Assembly (NCBI GenBank): GCA_041395745.1
Contig: JAWKZV010000002.1
Location: 124,001 to 188,000 of the forward strand
Source of the DNA: Porticoccus sp041395745
Lineage (GTDB): Bacteria; Pseudomonadota; Gammaproteobacteria; Pseudomonadales; Porticoccaceae
Direction: 5' to 3'
DNA length: 64,000 nt
Shown: piece after piece, positions 60,402-64,000 of the stretch
How positions within the stretch are numbered: position 1 is the first letter of the stretch
How the letters are laid out: each line of letters opens with the position of its first letter
Program-made: the position numbers and the translations under genes
Notes under the pieces: generated by a model
The model's input: the letters and a program-made list of their open reading frames with translations, nothing else
The model's database searches: none
What the model was told of the DNA's origin: nothing

Positions 60402-61604
60402 TTACTTATATAGCACGCGGTAAATGGCTCCGGCGTAGTCGTCGGAGATATAAATGCTGCCGTCAGGCCCTTCCTCGATAGCCACCGGGCGGCCAATTAC
60501 CCGTTGCTCTTGTGTCAGGAAGCCGCTGAGGAAGTCTTCGCTGCGAAGGGTTCCACTCTCATCCCAGTGCAGTGCCACCACCTTGTAGCCATCGGGTTTG
60601 CTGCGGTTCCAGGAGCCATGCAGGGCAACCAGAGCGGTGCGGCGGTAATTGTCAGGCAGTTCGGGGTGGCGCAGAAAGTGAATGCCCAATGGTGCGTTGT
60701 GGGCACGAAAGCCGAAGGCCGGCGAGATGCTGGTGGCGAGCAGGTTTTCGTAGCCTCTGCCAAAGTCGGGGTCCAGCATGCCAAAGCCATTGATGTGAGG
60801 CCAGCCGTAAAAGGCGCCCGCGTGAATCAGATTCAGTTCACAGGGTGGAAAATCGTCTCCGAGCAGGTCGCGGCCGTTGTCGGTGGCGTAAAGATTGTTG
60901 TTCCAGGGCGCCCAGTCGAAATCGACGCTGTTCCTCAGGCCGGTGGCGAGAAATTCCTCTCCGCTGCCGTCGGGGCGGTAGCGCAGCATTGCCGCCCGGC
61001 GATGGTCGCTTTCCTGGCAGACATTGCAGCTGGAGCCAATGGTCAGGTAGAGCAGGCCATCCGGGCCGAACCGAATGGTGCGACTCCAGTGGTTGCCCCC
61101 GGCGGGAAGATCCTGGACCAGTCTTTGGTATGCTCCACGGGGTTTCCCTTCGGACCAGTCCATGGCAATTCGGCCAATGGCATCGGTCTCTGCGATGTAG
61201 AGCCAGCTGGTTTTTCCATCATTGTAGATGTCTATGCCATGGGGGCGGTTCAGGTTGGTTAGCAACGGCTGGTGGATGTCGGCCTGCCCGTCGCCATTGC
61301 TGTCGGCCAGCAGGAAAACTGTGCCGGCGCGGGGAGAGCTGGTCAGCAGTTGTCCGTTGGGGGTGATTTTCAGCAGGCGCGGGTTGGGCAGTCCATTGGC
61401 AAACAGGGTCAACCGGAAACCCGCTGGCAGTGTCAGTGTTTCGGCAATCGTAGTGGTTGCGGTCGGGCTGCCGGAGCTGGTCACAGTGTTGAGCAGGACG
61501 CGATAGCTGCTGACCTGCAGGCCGGGGTAGTAACGGTTTAGCAACAGCACTGCGAGCAGTGCCAGCAACAGCGACAGGAGAGAGACTTTCAGTAAACGGC
61601 CCAT
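60402..61604 (-). CDS. PQQ-type sugar/sorbosone dehydrogenase-like beta-propeller protein
   Basis: 400 residues from the ATG at 61604 (MGRLLKV); the upstream extension to 61790 is a shadow across ychF. An N-terminal membrane anchor or signal (SLLSLLLALLAVLLLNRYY) is followed by a six-blade propeller of the glucose/sorbosone dehydrogenase family: LADSNGDGQADI, NRPHGIDIYNDG, GNHWSRTIRFGPDGLLYLTIGSSCNVC, NSVDFDWAPWNNNLYATDNGRDLLGDDFPPCELN, LVALHGSWNRSKPDGYKV. Expected to act on sugars or other alcohols in the periplasm with PQQ. The catalytic histidine and substrate cannot be confirmed by eye. Confidence 0.85.
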   Translation of the reverse strand: MGRLLKVSLLSLLLALLAVLLLNRYYPGLQVSSYRVLLNTVTSSGSPTATTTIAETLTLPAGFRLTLFANGLPNPRLLKITPNGQLLTSSPRAGTVFLLADSNGDGQADIHQPLLTNLNRPHGIDIYNDGKTSWLYIAETDAIGRIAMDWSEGKPRGAYQRLVQDLPAGGNHWSRTIRFGPDGLLYLTIGSSCNVCQESDHRRAAMLRYRPDGSGEEFLATGLRNSVDFDWAPWNNNLYATDNGRDLLGDDFPPCELNLIHAGAFYGWPHINGFGMLDPDFGRGYENLLATSISPAFGFRAHNAPLGIHFLRHPELPDNYRRTALVALHGSWNRSKPDGYKVVALHWDESGTLRSEDFLSGFLTQEQRVIGRPVAIEEGPDGSIYISDDYAGAIYRVLYK

Positions 61605-61640
61605 CGACACATTATAGGCGGATGGGCGGGTTGTAGCTGA

Positions 61641-61664
61641 GGCATGGGCGATTTCGCCCATGCC
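61641..61664. terminator. inverted repeat between ychF and the dehydrogenase gene
   Basis: Perfect 10-bp stem GGCATGGGCG / CGCCCATGCC with a 4-base loop, 14 bp beyond the ychF stop. It lacks a T run, so it may be a weak terminator or an mRNA-stabilising hairpin. Confidence 0.4.
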
Positions 61665-61677
61665 CCGATGAGGAAGA

Positions 61678-62769
61678 TCAGACGTTGAAGCGGAAGTGGA
61701 TGACGTCGCCATCCTGAACCACGTATTCCTTGCCTTCCAGACGCCACTTGCCGGCGTCCTTGGCGCCCTGCTCACCCTTGCAGGTGACAAAGTCGTTATA
61801 GGCGATCACTTCGGCGCGAATGAAGCCCTTTTCAAAATCGGTGTGAATCTTGCCAGCGGCCTGGGGGGCAGTGGCGCCAACGGGGATGGTCCAGGCGCGT
61901 ACTTCCTTGACCCCGGCGGTGAAGTAGGTCTGCAAACCCAACAGTGAGTAACCGGCGCGGATCACCCGGTTCAGTCCCGGCTCCTCCATGCCCATTTCCT
62001 GCAGAAACTCCAGCTTCTCCTCGTCTTCCAGTTCGGCGATTTCCGACTCCAGTTTGTTGCAGATGGGCACGACTACTGCGTCCTCTTCAGCGGCAATGGC
62101 GCGAACCTGTTCCAGGTAAGGGTTGTCCTCAAAGCCGTTCTCATCGACGTTGGCGATATACATGGTCGGCTTCAGGGTTAGCAGGTTGAGGGAGCGAATG
62201 GTCTTCAGCTCATCCCTGTCCAGTCCCAGCGAGCGCAACGGCTTGGCCTCGTTGAGGTGGGGCATGATCTTTTCCAGTACTTCCTTCAGGGCGATAGCGT
62301 CCTTGTCCTGCCCCTTGGCGGCCTTGCTGGCGCGCAGTAGAGTTTTTTCCACGGTTTCCAGGTCGGCCAGCGCCAATTCGGTGTTGATGACATCGATGTC
62401 ACTGCCTGGGTTGATTTTGCCTTCCACGTGTATCACGTTGTCGTCGTCAAAGCAGCGCACTACGTGGGCGATAGCATCGGTCTCGCGGATGTTGGCCAGA
62501 AACTGGTTGCCCAGTCCTTCACCCTTGGATGCCCCGGCTACTAGGCCGGCGATGTCCACAAATTCCATGGTGGTGGGGATGATGCGCTCCGGCTTAACGA
62601 TTTCCGCCAGTTTGTCCTGACGGGGGTCGGGAATCGGCACGATACCGGTGTTGGGTTCGATGGTGCAGAAGGGGAAGTTGGCCGCATCGATGCCCGCCTG
62701 GGTCAGCGCATTGAACAGGGTGGATTTGCCCACATTGGGAAGGCCGACGATACCGCAGTTAAAACCCAT
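61678..62769 (-). CDS. ychF: redox-responsive ATPase/GTP-binding protein YchF
   Basis: 363 residues, the usual length. It starts MGFNCGIVGLPNVGKSTLFNALT (P-loop at residues 8-16) and has the switch region TMEFVDIAGLV, the NKLE/NVDE recognition motif (MYIANVDENG) of the ATP-preferring Obg-like branch, a coiled-coil middle, and a TGS-like C-terminal end (ARGEG-like segment AFIRAEV; HFRFNV at the stop). YchF/OLA1 binds the ribosome and takes part in stress and translation control. It is immediately followed on the chromosome by pth, the standard bacterial order. Confidence 0.97.
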   Translation of the reverse strand: MGFNCGIVGLPNVGKSTLFNALTQAGIDAANFPFCTIEPNTGIVPIPDPRQDKLAEIVKPERIIPTTMEFVDIAGLVAGASKGEGLGNQFLANIRETDAIAHVVRCFDDDNVIHVEGKINPGSDIDVINTELALADLETVEKTLLRASKAAKGQDKDAIALKEVLEKIMPHLNEAKPLRSLGLDRDELKTIRSLNLLTLKPTMYIANVDENGFEDNPYLEQVRAIAAEEDAVVVPICNKLESEIAELEDEEKLEFLQEMGMEEPGLNRVIRAGYSLLGLQTYFTAGVKEVRAWTIPVGATAPQAAGKIHTDFEKGFIRAEVIAYNDFVTCKGEQGAKDAGKWRLEGKEYVVQDGDVIHFRFNV

Positions 62770-62806
62770 AAATATAATTCCCGAATACTGTGTTCTTTGG
62801 CGGGGG

Positions 62807-63391
62807 CTACCCGTTGGTGTGCAGTGCTTTCATGGCGTTGTTCCAGCGCCCGGCAACTGCGTCCCCGATTGTCTCAATAGCGTTATCAATGCTGTGATCA
62901 ATCAGCAGTTGCTCGTCAGCCGGCGCGCGTCGCAGTACATAATTGACCACTTCGCTGGCGTGACCGGGGTGGCCGATACCCAGTCGCAGGCGGGCAAAAT
63001 CGCGATTGTTGCCCAGTGCCTGAATGGTATCCCTGAGACCATTGTGGCCGCCGTGTCCTCCACCCAGTTTGAGGCGTGCAATGCCGGGGCTGAGGTCGAG
63101 TTCATCGTGGGCCACCAGGATGGCCTGGGCCGGAATCCGGTAAAATCCCGCCATGGCAGCAATTGCCTTGCCACTGCGGTTCATGAAGGTGTCAGGGATC
63201 AGCAGCCAGACAGGGCGGCCATCAATGATAGCCTTGGCGGTGGTGCCGAAGAACTTGCTTTCCGGTTTCAACTCGGCGTTGAAGCGGCATGCCAACGCCG
63301 CAACGAAATCGGCCCCGGCATTGTGACGGGTTCGGTCATATTGTGGGCCGGGATTTCCCAACCCCACAATAAGCTGAACGGGCGTGTCCAA
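62807..63391 (-). CDS. pth: peptidyl-tRNA hydrolase
   Basis: 194 residues. Family core LIVGLGNPGPQYDRTRHNAG with the catalytic histidine H23, then FMNRSGKA, LVAHDELDLSPG and GGGHGGHNGLRD. It releases tRNA from peptidyl-tRNAs that drop off the ribosome. It lies between rplY and ychF with 37-45 bp gaps. Confidence 0.97.
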   Translation of the reverse strand: MDTPVQLIVGLGNPGPQYDRTRHNAGADFVAALACRFNAELKPESKFFGTTAKAIIDGRPVWLLIPDTFMNRSGKAIAAMAGFYRIPAQAILVAHDELDLSPGIARLKLGGGHGGHNGLRDTIQALGNNRDFARLRLGIGHPGHASEVVNYVLRRAPADEQLLIDHSIDNAIETIGDAVAGRWNNAMKALHTNG

Positions 63392-63436
63392 TGTCGGGGC
63401 CTTTCGGTGTCAATAAAGACGACCAGCGGCGCGCAG

Positions 63437-64000
63437 TTACTCTGCGGCTGCCTCTCCCTCGCCTTCAGCGGCATCGCCACCCTTCGGCTTGTGCACGGTG
63501 AAGACCGGCAGGTCGTGGTCTTCGCCATGGCTCAGGGAAACGCTCTCAACACCGGCCGGCAGTTTGATGTCGGAGATGTGCAGAACTTCGCCAGCCTGTA
63601 CAGCGGATACGTCGATTTCGATGTATTCGGGCAGGTCTGCCGGCAGGCAGCTGACGTCCAGGTCGGTCATGTTGTGGAACACGTGGCCGCCGCCCACTTT
63701 AACGCCCGCGCAGATTTCTTCATTGATGAAGTGCAGAGGCACCTTGGTGTGCAGCTTGTGGGTTTTGCTCACGCGCAGGAAGTCAGCGTGAAGGATCACC
63801 GGCCTGGAGGGGTGGCGTTGCAGGTCTTTCAGGATCACGTCTTGAGTGGCGCCATCAACTGTCAGGGTGATGATGTGAGAGTAAAACGCTTCATTCTGCA
63901 GTGCGTGTTCCAGCTCGTTGTGAACGACGCTGATGTTTTGCGGTGCCTGTTCGCCACCGTAAATGATGGCGGGTACCAAGTTGGCCTCACGACGCAGGCG
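63437..64000 (-). CDS. rplY: 50S ribosomal protein bL25, Ctc form (5' end outside window)
   Basis: At least 187 residues visible. The frame stays open to the window edge (RLRREAN just before LVPAIIYGG), so the real start is beyond base 64000. It has an N-terminal L25 domain (LHADFLRVSKTHKLHTKVPLHFINEE) and the TL5/Ctc C-terminal domain (GVESVSLSHGEDHDLPVFTV) with an acidic tail. It binds 5S rRNA. The order rplY-pth-ychF is typical of gammaproteobacteria. Confidence 0.95.
   Translation of the reverse strand, partial: RLRREANLVPAIIYGGEQAPQNISVVHNELEHALQNEAFYSHIITLTVDGATQDVILKDLQRHPSRPVILHADFLRVSKTHKLHTKVPLHFINEEICAGVKVGGGHVFHNMTDLDVSCLPADLPEYIEIDVSAVQAGEVLHISDIKLPAGVESVSLSHGEDHDLPVFTVHKPKGGDAAEGEGEAAAE

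Noticed and set aside
1..64000. CRISPR arrays, prophage structural genes, rRNA operons and insertion sequences
   Set aside because: No regularly spaced repeats with unique spacers, no capsid or tail proteins, no rRNA, and no transposase were seen.

Overview
The window looks like the chromosome of a gammaproteobacterium, probably marine or otherwise aquatic. The housekeeping block ychF-pth-rplY at the right end is a typical gammaproteobacterial order. The proteins resemble those of Gram-negatives that carry the PEP-CTERM/exosortase A (XrtA) surface-sorting system. Genus and species cannot be read from the sequence.

Layout. (1) 1-45350 is one very large exopolysaccharide (EPS) and PEP-CTERM region. 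It holds a CapK-like ligase, an exosortase-associated O-antigen-ligase-like protein and a GT2 glycosyltransferase (1-3664). Next is a split, secreted esterase/HzsA-like dihaem protein (3716-7500). A minus-strand EPS operon follows: pyruvyltransferase, sulfotransferase, Wzx-like flippase, an ATP-grasp/phosphatase fusion and an esterase (7591-13412). A plus-strand polysaccharide-modification operon carries an unknown protein, a deacetylase, two QueC-like PP-loop ATPases, an SGNH hydrolase and an MBOAT acyltransferase (15409-22382). Then comes the exosortase-A-associated acyl-activation operon: acyl ligase, PLP decarboxylase, ACP, two hydrolases and an asparagine-synthetase-like protein (22399-29233). 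After it lie a periplasmic S1C protease, a second polymerase-like protein, a low-molecular-weight (LMW) tyrosine phosphatase, the PEP-CTERM-associated N-acyltransferase, a ThiF-like and a nitroreductase-like gene, a THxN-family PEP-CTERM protein with a near-consensus sigma-54 promoter, and the TPR lipoprotein PrsT. An RND exporter, a beta-barrel protein and a LolA-like protein close this part (40377-45350).

(2) 45516-60036 is a genomic island of about 14.5 kb integrated in an elongator tRNA-Met gene. The displaced 3' half of the original tRNA is still visible at the left end, and an intact tRNA sits at the right end. The island carries two tyrosine recombinases, an excisionase-like gene, a Fic protein, and a type I restriction-modification locus with an extra half-size S gene, a GIY-YIG protein, a YgjP-like metallopeptidase, a NucS-like DUF5655 nuclease and a membrane Mrr-like nuclease.

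(3) 60069-64000 is ordinary chromosome: a small conserved protein, a sorbosone-dehydrogenase-like protein, ychF, pth and the start of rplY.

How it fits together. The EPS genes would make, modify (deacetylation, O-acylation, pyruvylation, sulfation), flip and polymerise a polysaccharide. The PEP-CTERM protein, PrsT and the acyltransferase belong to the surface-protein arm of the same system. The exosortase itself, prsK/prsR and rpoN are not in the window. The points most worth following are the two sigma-54-like promoters, the QueC-like pair inside an EPS operon, the glutaminase-dead amidotransferase, the slippery G6 junction in the dihaem protein, and the island's tRNA/arm-site architecture.
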